Shown here piece after piece: positions 54,415-64,000 of a stretch of 64,000 nucleotides of DNA; position 1 is the first letter of the stretch, and each line of letters begins with the position of its first letter. The position numbers and the translations under genes are program-made. The notes beneath the pieces were generated by a model, which worked only from the letters and a program-made list of their open reading frames with translations, searched no databases and was not told the DNA's origin. Source of the DNA: Microdochium bolleyi. Its lineage: Eukaryota; Ascomycota; Sordariomycetes; Xylariales; Microdochiaceae. The stretch is from positions 1,178,001 to 1,242,000 of the forward strand of contig KQ964248.1 in the NCBI GenBank assembly GCA_001566295.1, read 5' to 3'.

Positions 54415-56510
54415 TGGCGGAGGTATCTCGACTGCGAAGGACCGCAAATGATGGAAAGTCAACTATTGATCGTGGAGCTGTCTTCCGGAGAAGCACATGA
54501 CAAAACGCGCCGCGGAGCCGTTCCGCGCGTGCCCCACCAGTTGGGTGCGGGTGGCTGGCTGGAGCTGTAGTCGCGGTATATGGACAGCACTTGATCTTGG
54601 TAATAAACTGCCAAAGTCAAGCTGCTCTGCTCGAAACGGGACTCGGCAATCTTCTTGACTGGTTGGCCTCACATCCCCACGGAAATTACGTCTGAGCGAG
54701 ATCTTGCAGACACCATAAATGAGACCTGTTTGACATGTATGTAAGATGTCATGGTGGTCGATCAGGTACAGCCCACACAACAAACAGTGTCATCTCGTGT
54801 TCAGAGAAGTCAGGGCCAAACAACTCGAGATCGGATCGACCGGGTAACTCTCTGGGTTCGGTGTAAATAGTTGTTGTACCCCTTTACCTCGCCGCATATC
54901 GCCCGAGTATGGTATGTTATCTGGATTTCTTCGAAAGTAGTGCATGGCCTAACCTAGCCACATGCCATACAATCATGGATAGCATACGAACACTACAAAT
55001 GAAGGAGGTGGAAGCGAGTCCAATGCTCCAAGAGTGCGGTCAAGACTGGGCACAGGGCAGATCCCCCCGGCGGCGTATAGTGCCTGCCGCGAACGAGGTT
55101 GCGGCAACTCTATAAGTCTGCTGATTGCTTGCATGTTTCGCTCGTAGCAGTGGCTCACCGCAAGGTGACCAGTGCACAGCACTTTCGTTGACGTTCGAAC
55201 CATCCTACGCAGGATGTAGAGTCTGGTTGGGGTCGAGGTGGTCGCCGGTCAATTTCTCAGACCCCCGAGCAAATTGTGGGCATGACGTCGCTCCAGTGTC
55301 TCATCTCAAGACTGAATAGATTATTCCTCCTCTCGCTGAACAGAGCAGTAGCCAATGAGCTTGGTGACAATTGCCGACATGGACCAGCATGCGTCACGGA
55401 GGCGAGCGAGGCGAGGCCGGAGCGGCACCAGCAGCCCGCAGACCTGTCTGGGATCGCAGGGTGCTGGTGAGTCAAGGGAGTCGTCCGGCTGCGCTGGAGT
55501 CTGACTCCCCATTGCGCGGTCGTGGACCCTGGACTTTCTGAGGACAGGCCCTGGTGGGGCATGACGCCTGGGAACAAGCGATATCGGCCAAGAAAAGACT
55601 CCCACATTCCTTCGCATCCTGCAACCTGCTGCAGTCACCATGCGGGGAACCATCGGCACAACCAATACACGGTTGCTCGCAGCTTGACGAACGTGGTCTT
55701 TCATTCGCGTATTCAAGCTTGCCATGCTTCAAGACACTCTGGAACGTGCGCCATGCTTCGTGGGCGATCAGAGACGGGACTGGGCCTGCCTCAAGAAAGT
55801 GGGACCTGCAGATCGCATGCGGTGCCAGTCATGACGTTGCTCACGCGAGCTTTGGCCTCTGCAGTGCCCGGCGTCTGTCACGCCCCGAGTGCGCACATTG
55901 GGTCTCGAGCCCGCCAGCTGCTGGCAGAGCTCGCGCGGCCAAGGAGCCCAGAGAAAAAGCGAAAACCCCACCAGGGATGGAGCGAAAATCGCAGCCCGTG
56001 GCTGCCCCGCCCCCCGCCCAGGCGCAGCGCGCAAGCAAACTGCATCATTCTGTCGGCGGCCACCCGCCGCGCCGCCAGAAAAAGTCGAATTGGTCGCCCA
56101 GGCACATGCCAATTGGCTGGCAGGGCCCTGGAGACCCCGCCAGGCATCCCAGTGTTCTCCAGGGCCCGCCGCTTCGACGTGCGCCTGCCGGCTCAATGCA
56201 CATCTTGGCCTGCCAGCCTGCCAGACGCCAGCGACTCGTAGTCTCGATATTATAATAAACCATCTTGCTCCCAGCCCTCTTCCGTCTCTGCCGCCCACTA
56301 CTCTCCCCGAACTTCAGCTCCGTCTGAACACGCAACCGGCTGTATGTCATCCTCTTCTCCCGTGCTCTCTCCACTGAGTGCATCTTGCTATCCTGGCCGC
56401 TTGTTTGCTGACCGAGCCCAGCTCCAGCCAGCCATCTAGTCCGAAATCGCACAAGAGCTCCTACCGAAAAAAGTTTCTTAATTCGCACAACAGACGACAC
56501 AACCGCAATC
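54415..56510. promoter_or_regulatory. Divergent region between hydrolase and LYS20
   Basis: About 2.1 kb between divergent genes. The LYS20 side has a TATA-like TTATAATAAA around 56248-56257 and a long pyrimidine-rich leader. Frames of 230-240 codons at 55522-56255 overlap one another and look non-coding. A TGAGTCA site is listed separately. Confidence 0.5.
55468..55474. promoter_or_regulatory. Possible Gcn4/CpcA binding site (TGAGTCA)
   Basis: A perfect TGAGTCA, the core recognised by Gcn4/CPC1 bZIP activators of amino-acid synthesis genes. It lies 1.04 kb upstream of the LYS20 start codon. The distance is large and a 7-base match is expected by chance about every 8 kb, so support is weak. 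Confidence 0.3.
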
Positions 56511-58509
56511 ATGTGCCCAACAGAAACCTCTAACGGCACCAATGGTGTCGCCAACGAGGCCGACCGCGTCGAGATCCCCGTCGCTTCCGCTCCCCGCCAG
56601 AACCGCTCAAACCCTTACCAGCCCGTCGGCGACTACCTCTCCAATGTCGGCCGCTTCAAGATCATCGAGTCCACCCTCCGCGAGGGTGAGCAGTTTGCCA
56701 ACGCCTACTTCGACCTTCCCATGAAGATCAAGATGTACGTTTTCTCCGCTGTGTTCTCTGAATCATCTTCCTCCCGGAGACTCAACTAACGCAATTTTCA
56801 TGGAACAGTGCCAAGGGTATGTCGACAAGATTCTCGTTCACAATGGGAAACAGGCTGCCAGTTCCCTCGCCTGAGTGCGCACGCTGACAAACGCTCCAAA
56901 TTCACAGCTCTTGATGCTTTCGGTGTTGACTACATCGAGCTCACCTCGCCAGCTGCCTCCGAGCAGTCAAGAGCGGATTGTGAGGCTATCTGCAAGCTCG
57001 GCCTCAAGGCCAAGATCCTCACACGTAAGTGCTCGCTCGACGCCGGTGCAGTTCTCCAGCCTTGCAATACTGACTCATCTTTCCTCATACGTAGACGTCC
57101 GCTGTGACATGCGCGATGCCAAGATCGCCGTCGAGACCGGTGTTGATGGCCTCGATGTCGTCATCGGCACCTCCCACTTCCTCCGCGAGCACAGCCACGG
57201 CAAGGACATGGCCTACATCACCAAGACCGCCATTGAGGTCATCGAGTATGTCAAGTCCAAGGGACTTGAAGTCAGATGTACGTTTTCACCTCCGAGCCGA
57301 ATTGGAGGGGGTTTACATGATGCTGACTTTATGGCGACCTAGTCTCGTCCGAGGACTCCTTCCGATCCGACCTGGTCGATCTTCTCTCGCTTTACAGCGC
57401 CGTTGACAAGGTTGGCGTCAACCGGGTTGGTATCGCTGACACTGTCGGCTGCGCCTCGCCTCGCCAAGTCTACGATGTATGCTCCTCTTCGTATTTCTCC
57501 GTCACGTTGAATGATGCTGACCAGTTACCAGCTCGTGCGAACCCTGAGAGGTGTTGTTTGTAAGTGGATTTTATGCAGGACGCGTTGTGGCCTGCGTGGC
57601 GGCGACGACGACTCACACGCGCTCATACTAACGTGTACCTGCAGCTTGCGACATCGAGACGCACTTCCACAACGATACTGGCTGCAGTATCGCCAACGCG
57701 TGGGTACCCTGGTGAACACCGACATACATTATGTCCATGTGCTGACTTTGTGTAGATACTGTGCTCTTGAGGCTGGTGCCACCCACATCGATACCAGCGT
57801 TCTCGGCAGTAAGTCAACCCTTCAGAGTGTATCTACGGCCAAAGTCTGGAAATCTGACTGACTGTCACAGTTGGCGAGAGAAACGGAATTACTCCTCTCG
57901 GTGGACTGATGGCCCGCATGGTCGTCGGCGAGCCCGAATACGTCAAGAGCAAGTACAAGCTGCACATGATCAAGGAGGTGAGTTCAGTAGTCCCGCAAAT
58001 CCGCAGACCTGGGCACCAGGGCTGATTCCGTGATCACAGATTGAGGATCTCGTTGCCGAGGCCGTCGAGGTCAACACTCCCTTCAACAACCCGATCACCG
58101 GATTCTGCGCCTTCACCCACAAGGCCGGCATCCACGCCAAGGCCATCCTCAACAACCCCAGCACATATGAGATCCTGAACCCTAGCGATTTTGGTCTTAC
58201 CCGTTACGTGCACTTCGCCTCGCGCCTGACAGGCTGGAACGCTGTCAAGACCCGTGTCGCCCAGCTTGGTCTCACCATGACCGACGAGCAGGTTAAGGAA
58301 GTGTAAGTTGATACCTCATGTTATTAACGTGAATGTTGCAAGTCGCTGACCGGGTTCTGCTCCAACCTAGGACTGCCAAGATCAAGACCTTGGCTGATAT
58401 CAGGCCAATTGCCATCGACGATGCCGATTCAATCATCCGGAGTTACCACTTCAACCTGCAGGAGCAAGTACCAGCTGCTGGCGAACCAGTGCCGCAGGTA
58501 GTAGCGTAG
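56511..58509 (+). CDS. LYS20: Homocitrate synthase
   Basis: First enzyme of the alpha-aminoadipate lysine pathway: condenses acetyl-CoA with 2-oxoglutarate to homocitrate. Eleven exons (56511-56734, 56809-56816, 56908-57024, 57095-57277, 57343-57476, 57532-57559, 57645-57699, 57756-57808, 57871-57977, 58040-58302, 58371-58509) give 436 residues, all phases consistent. The second exon is only 8 nt (the last base of Ile, Ala-Lys, first base of Ala). The active-site start is FKIIESTLREGEQFANAYF. Next come HVRCDMRDAKIAVETGVDG and ADTVGCASPRQVYD. Metal-binding histidines are in SCDIETHFHNDTGCSIANA, followed by GERNGITPLGG. The C-terminal regulatory half has FTHKAGIHAKAILNNPSTYEIL. No peroxisomal signal is present. 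Confidence 0.97.
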
Positions 58510-59559
58510 ATGTGACCTTAGGAATCGTCTATGGATAGGAGCGTCGAGGCCGTTTCGTGGGCCAGGGCCATCAAGTCTGGCCAAGCCGTCGTCGTCTCAG
58601 TCCTTGGGACATATCGAATGAGCGATATCGTATAGGCGCAGAGAAGTGCAATTGGTTTGGTTCGTAAAAGCAATGTGAATTTCGGGCTGTTTCATCACAT
58701 AATCCGGATAAGTTGGATATGTGAATCAGAATGAACCAAAAAAACACGGGGAACTCCCAAGTGAAAATGATGTGATACACACAATGTAATAGGAAGGGTG
58801 GGAAAGTGGAAAGAATTGGTAAGATGTGGCTCCGTTGGTGTCTTCGTATTTGGGGCTTCGCGGATGTCGGGAGTGCACTATCCGAGCGGAAGTTCGGATA
58901 TACGCGGCATGCGCCGCTTCCAAGTAGCCGATCCTCAAAATGTAACCTTATCAATCCGTCCCGTACGTGAGTGTATCAGCAGTCAGGACGAGGCCGACAA
59001 GAGGCTTTAAATGGTCGACTGGACGCGGGCTCGCTGCGTCACCCCTCGTGGTGTTCGGTGCTTCGGCATGTATACATTGAGTGAGTGGAAATGCAGACTT
59101 CTCTTCTGAAGCACCTCGAGGAAGTTGAAGATAGTGAGGCGATCCTCAGAATTTCCCAAATTTTGTCGTAGCACGGCTTCGGCGTTCGAGTAAGCCGTGA
59201 CATCTTTTTGGTTACAACTGGCACGGATTTAGTCCTGGCTCTGTTTAGTGTACAGTCTGGCATGTAGGGTACATAGACGTAAAATCCACAGACTTCACGT
59301 TGCTGACTAGTTGCAGGAGTCCTAAGCTACAATGTGTGGCCTGATCAAGTGCAGCATGATATTGACATGAATTTGGACCACCTTGGACTCTGATTGCCGA
59401 AGTACCCGAAGTGCACGTTCTACTCCGTGAGTGAAATAGTATCTTTGGGTACTGTAACCACTCGAATTGCAGCAGAAGGAGGAGAGCTGTCGTGTAAAGA
59501 TCTCGGAGACGACGGTAGCTCTTAGAATTAGTCCTCCATACCCCATGACCGAATAGCTA
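58510..59559. other. Convergent intergenic region, no gene seen
   Basis: About 1 kb between the LYS20 stop and the stop of the convergent last gene. It is more AT-rich than the rest of the window. No RNA gene, repeat or coding signal was recognised. Confidence 0.55.
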
Positions 59560-62500
59560 CTACTGACGTTTCCCTTCGCCATACCCTTTCCGGTGGTGGG
59601 GCGTGAAGTCCCGAGCCCACAGTGTGCTGACAGATTCTACAAGATAGTCAAGTCCTTCCGGGGGGATATAGCCGATGAACTGGACCGGTATATTGTGCTC
59701 AACAGTATAAATTTTTGCGAGGTTGATACGAGACGTCGGATCGACTGTCTCGATCTGTGCTAGTTCCGGGCCAATAGTTATCGGTATGGGCGCGAATCCC
59801 AACTCAGGCTCCCCTGCAAGTAGTTGAGGCGGCTCATAGCGTTCATCATATGCCATACAGTGGTTCTCCGGACGAGTACCACGCTTGAGGCAACCGAATC
59901 CCTGGTATGTGAGAATGGCTCTGCTTTCATCAGCCACATGACTTGCTGATGCAGCCAACGACACCACATGTAAGACTTACACGCAGTTAGAATAGCCCCT
60001 TTGCGTTGTCACGACAACGAATCTTCTGATGCTCTCAGAGCGGAGGTCGTCTTCGCTCATGGGTGAAAGACTAGAACTAGATCCTCGTGTTTGTATCCAC
60101 ATGGCCTTGAAAACCTTTGGGCGCTGTCAGTTCCTGATGCTGTTTCAGTGGCTATGAGGGGGGATTTCATACTCTACCAACACAGAAGTGTTTTGAGCGC
60201 TGTAATGTAAACGGTTCTGCGTAGCATAGGAAGTATAAGTTATTATACCATGGCCACCAAGGGCGGAGAAGGCCCATTGACCAGACTCTTACCGAAGGGA
60301 TTCTCCCATCGAGTTGACTTTGGCTGCTGCCTAGTAACAGTCTTGCTGTGATGCTTCTTTTGTTGGTGCCCAGGTAAGGCGTCATCTTGAGATTGAGTTA
60401 ATCCGGGGGCGTTGTCAGGATCATAGCCTGTACGCTCGCGTTCCATCGCGGCTCGCAAATTCTGAGATTTCACTTCGTCCTCGCCATCTACTTCTCCAAA
60501 GTCTTCTGTAATGGGGTATGCTGAATACATGTCCAAACTGTCTTCGTTCTCTTCATAGTGTTCGACTGGTCTGACCTGCTTACCCTTTCCCTTGTCGCGA
60601 ATGCGTGGCTCGTCATCGAGATGCTCGAACGGGTGTAGATAGACAGACTCATGAGTACCAGGCTGCCCGTACTTGTCGAGGTATGATCGGTCTTGTTCGT
60701 TGTCTTCGTTTGGCCCGGCTGTTGGGCTTCCTCCATCTTCGGACTGACCCGACTGGACGTTCGTAGCGATGGATGTGCCCGCATAGTTCTCTTCGAGCTC
60801 ATCGACCTGATCATCGTATGGCCATTCGTCATTTCTCTCAAGGTATAAGTCAGTGGGCTGAGCGTGGACAGAAGCCAAAGACTCCGGAGTCGACGCAGTT
60901 CCCAAGTACTCAGTTGCATAATAATCAGAGTCGTACACATGATGGTTGTGATGGCGTCTGTCTTCTTGGCTCTCAGTTCCGTCTTGAGCCAAGCCTGGCA
61001 TCAGTGCCTTCTCCTGATGGAAATGGTCCAGTGCAACATCCGGCATGTGAGGCCGGGGCGCATGTTTCAACTGTACAGAGGTTGAGGCCCTCGGTATTTC
61101 AGTGACTTCTTGATGGTCAGGTATGTAGCCATGCTGACGAAGGTTGTGCAAATATGGTTGATCTTCCCCCAAGTCCAGGTCTTGCATTGTGCCATGCAGA
61201 TGTGGTACTTCTTGGGGGCCCGGCTGCACTGAGACATCAGGGAGACGTGGTCGTGGCTGAGTTTCTGGAAGGGGGGAGTCTGAAGGTGCCCCTGAAACTG
61301 TCACTGAACCCTGTTTCTCATCCATTTTGAGATTGAAGCTGTCAAAGTCCAGCTGGTTGTCCCACATCTCGGCCCTGGAGATCTGCTCGAGAAGCGCAAT
61401 TTCTTCCACGGGGGACACTTCAATCTCGCGGTCCTCCTCGGCTAGTTCGGGCATCAAAACAGGTTCGCCTTCAACCATTGAGATCTTCCAAGACTGAACA
61501 ATTGAGGCACTGCTCTCTTGGGCGGCGTCCTGGCCATCAATAATGTGGGCAATGTTTGTGGCACTCAGTCGGTGCCCTGGTATTGTCGTTTCTTGACTGT
61601 TTTTTGGGCCGGCGTGAGGGAGGAATGTAGCCAGGCTTTCGTATACTTGGTGATCAGGCAGGGTGATTGAATGCATTGTAACGGAAGACATCTGTGCCTT
61701 CCAAGTGAAGTCGTCGCATGGATAGAACAGATTCCCCGCTGGCAATGGGCAGAGGTAGAAGCAAGGACTGTTCTTAACAGACACTACTACCTCCACTTCG
61801 GCAACAGTGCCGGACTGCATTCCTTCATGCCGTATGCTTGTACTTTCTACATCATCGAATCCGAATTCGATCAGATAGTACGCAATGGCACTTATGATAA
61901 GATATGTGATGGTGCGATTGGCCTCTGAGACCACGATACTGACTTTGCCTGTGTCATGTGGTAGAGGATACCGCCACAGACCAGAACTCAAGGTCGACCG
62001 AGTTGACAGCAATATGGCTACATCAAGTCAGACTGAGTTATCAAAATGAAGGGGTGCAAGGCTAGGCCTGACTTACGTTCGGCGCCAAAGTCGCGGCTGA
62101 TAGAACCTCTTCGTCCCCTGCGCACAGCGAGGTGCGAATTCGAGTTGTTGGACGCAAGCTCATCGGAAGTGTCCGTAACTTGCCAGATCACCCTCTGCGC
62201 TATCTTTTCCAAGTGATAAGCAAGATGGACCTGCATGTTATCAAAACTGGTGCTTGGGACAGGACAAAATGGGCAAGAGCGTTCAAGCTCTGGTGCCGCG
62301 ATGCCCCTGATTTGGCTTGGCACAGGAGATATCTCCTTCTCAGAAGCGTGCTTGCCGAGTGCTCCAGAGGCAGACAGTTGTGGATCGTGAGAGTCTCTCT
62401 GAGGACTGCGGTGCTGATCCTCATGTGCTATCCACTCGCGTCTGTTCGAGTATAACTTGCTCGGCTGTGAACACTCTTCGAAAGTGCAGTGGTACGGTTG

Positions 62501-63629
62501 CAGATCCCGAATAAGGTGAGTTCTACCATTTCGTTGACAATTAGCCCAATCCAGCTAGCACCTTTCATCAGGATCTGGCTTACCTCCACAGTGCTTGATC
62601 GAGCGCGTAAAACGCTGGACAGAGAAGATGGCAATACGGACACACGAAGTGCTTATTCTCGCTCGGTATTTTCGGTGGCTGCGGCCACTCTAACCCGGTT
62701 CCTCCAGCAGTCACAACTGACGGTGCCCGGGCGCTGGGTGAGGTGCGTGACTCTGAGCCCACACCACTCTTCAGCCGCGACGACATTTTCGTTGCAGTTG
62801 TTGGCCGAGAGCCTGATGGAGAAGTTGTGGCTAGATCATTGGCAAGAGTCTCAGGGACCAATTTTGCCGAGTTCTTGACCTTTCTGGGATAGTCTTGTGC
62901 GTCATCGTCATTCCGACGAAGGCGACCTGCATGCTCTGCCCAGTAGAGAAGTTGCTGTTGTCGACGGGCGCTGGCGCGGCCACTGCGCTCAACAATCCAG
63001 GACTCCGGGTGAGAGTACTTGTAAACCTCGTGGTCACCAATACCCTCGAACCTCTTGCGGAGGTCTGCTTCGCGCAAACTTGATATTATGAGAGACTCGA
63101 TTCTTTCCTTCTCTCGGATGTGTGCATCGCGCTCGTTCGCGGCGATGGCCTTGTACAGTTGATCGAGACTCCGCTGAGGGCGGTTCCGGGGGTTGCGCAT
63201 CGTTATAGCCAAGCTGTAGAGTTCATCAATGACTTCAATGCACAAAAACATGCAATCCTCCATTTCTTCGTAGGTACTGCCATCTGATGAGGCATCTTCC
63301 GTCGGCAATTCTATCTCTATCAACTCTTCTGTCGGCAGTCTTCCTTCACAGACAACCTCGATCATCTGGCTTAGAGTGTCTCTGAGGTCAACGAGGAGTT
63401 TCGTCAGGCGCCCTTTGATGAGGAGCGAGTCTCGAACTCGATAGTCCAGCGAAGCATGGCCGGATTGTCGTAAACCCAGGTTTTGGGACCACAACAAGAA
63501 CCTCTGTGACTCCCGAAGAAGACTCGCATGAAGTTTCGAAGAATCTGGACCTATCATCGTAGTCATCACGAGCTGATCAAATAGTTCCAAGATCGGGGAA
63601 CCGATCCCTGAAAGCGATTCGGACCCCAT
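59560..63629 (-). CDS. Large C2H2-finger protein with DUF6590-like C-terminus
   Basis: Six exons on the complement (62584-63629, 62077-62522, 60293-62017, 60173-60216, 59981-60114, 59560-59941) give 1258 residues with every phase matching. The N-terminal 350 residues are helical (LHASLLRESQRFLLWSQNLGL), as in many fungal proteins with C2H2 fingers. Zinc-binding pairs follow: CPYCHLLCP near 335, YHCTFEECSQPSK ... EWIAHEDQH, and SCPFCPVPSTSFDNMQVHLAYHLEKIA. A long acidic, His/Gln-rich disordered middle follows. The C-terminus (from about 1085) reads SKHFCVGRVFKAMWIQT, SIRRFVVVTTQRGYSNC, ILTYQGFGCLKRG, then DPTSRINLAKIYTVEHNIPV, the hallmark of the fungal DUF6590 domain. No function is known. 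A two-gene model, splitting near 61690, remains possible. Confidence 0.72.
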
Positions 63630-64000
63630 TTGAAGGATAACACTTGCGTTTTGATGATAGAACTCCCATAGAAATCGAAGTCGAATAGTGTTGGAGTAAG
63701 TGTCTTAAGGAAAGGGGAGAGGGTTTCTGAAGGGGGTTTGAGGATGTGTGAACGAACATCTGCAACGTATGAAAGGCCGCCCACGGAACCGCCTGTCATA
63801 CTTCCCGTGACTGCAATCCTCACTCAACCCCTCCGACACCCGACCAGGAGACCATGCTTACCCCTCAGGCAAGAGAAAGATTGAACTGATAGGCCAACAA
63901 CGATGGCAAGGCTGCGAGCGGGGTCAGGTATCGCCCAGGTAAGCGACTTGCCCAGAGGTCGGGTACTCAACCCGAGGTGGTTCGCGGGGTTGCTCTCCGC
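63630..64000. promoter_or_regulatory. Upstream region of the zinc-finger/DUF6590 gene
   Basis: The last 370 bases lie upstream of the minus-strand start at 63629 and should hold its leader and promoter. Short frames here carry no recognisable protein. The window ends without entering another identifiable gene. Confidence 0.45.

Noticed and set aside
55522..56255. Two overlapping plus-strand frames of 233-239 codons upstream of LYS20
   Set aside because: They overlap each other in different frames and a minus-strand frame as well, with no conserved sequence; more likely promoter DNA.
1..64000. CRISPR arrays, insertion sequences, ribosome binding sites and operons
   Set aside because: The window is eukaryotic with spliced genes; no direct-repeat/spacer pattern, transposase or inverted terminal repeat was seen.

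Overview
This window is nuclear DNA of a filamentous ascomycete (Pezizomycotina), probably a Sordariomycete. The evidence is about 25 protein genes at roughly one per 2.5 kb on both strands. Most introns are 50-100 nt with gtaagt-type donors, ctgac/ctaac branch points and cag/tag acceptors. The proteins are typical fungal orthologues (Vhc1, Spt4, Pop8, Yih1, Vps1, Gid7, Fur1, Rps1, Lys20). Exon models were built by hand: donor, acceptor and reading phase were checked at every junction, and total coding lengths are multiples of three.

Layout. 0.1-4.2 kb holds a cation-chloride cotransporter (Vhc1-like), then an uncharacterised cysteine-motif protein (5.1-6.7 kb). SPT4 and POP8 diverge at 7.2-8.6 kb. 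Protein phosphatase 5 and YIH1 diverge at 8.9-12.0 kb. A family III CoA-transferase/racemase ending in SKL follows (12.4-13.7 kb), then VPS1 (14.4-16.8 kb) and GID7/WDR26 (18.0-20.6 kb). 22-33 kb is more metabolic: a small membrane protein, acetoacetyl-CoA synthetase, a short-chain dehydrogenase divergent from a DUF2264 gene, and an SDR-fold protein that has lost its catalytic Tyr and Lys. 33.9-43.9 kb holds phosphoserine aminotransferase, RHEB, WAPL/RAD61, uracil phosphoribosyltransferase and ELF1. 44-47.6 kb appears empty. 47.6-58.5 kb holds a small orphan gene, RPS1, a Rab18-like GTPase, an ABHD11/Imo32 hydrolase and an 11-exon homocitrate synthase. A six-exon gene encoding a 1258-residue protein with C2H2 fingers and a DUF6590-like C-terminus fills 59.6-63.6 kb.

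The genes are mostly independent housekeeping functions and I see no classical secondary-metabolite cluster. Several genes touch nutrient and vacuole signalling (RHEB, YIH1, VHC1, VPS1, GID7, LYS20), but their proximity may be chance. The least described items are the SDR pseudoenzyme (31.1-32.7 kb), the zinc-finger/DUF6590 protein (59.6-63.6 kb), the SDR/DUF2264 divergent pair and three small or medium orphan proteins. No transposon, tRNA, rRNA or CRISPR array was recognised.
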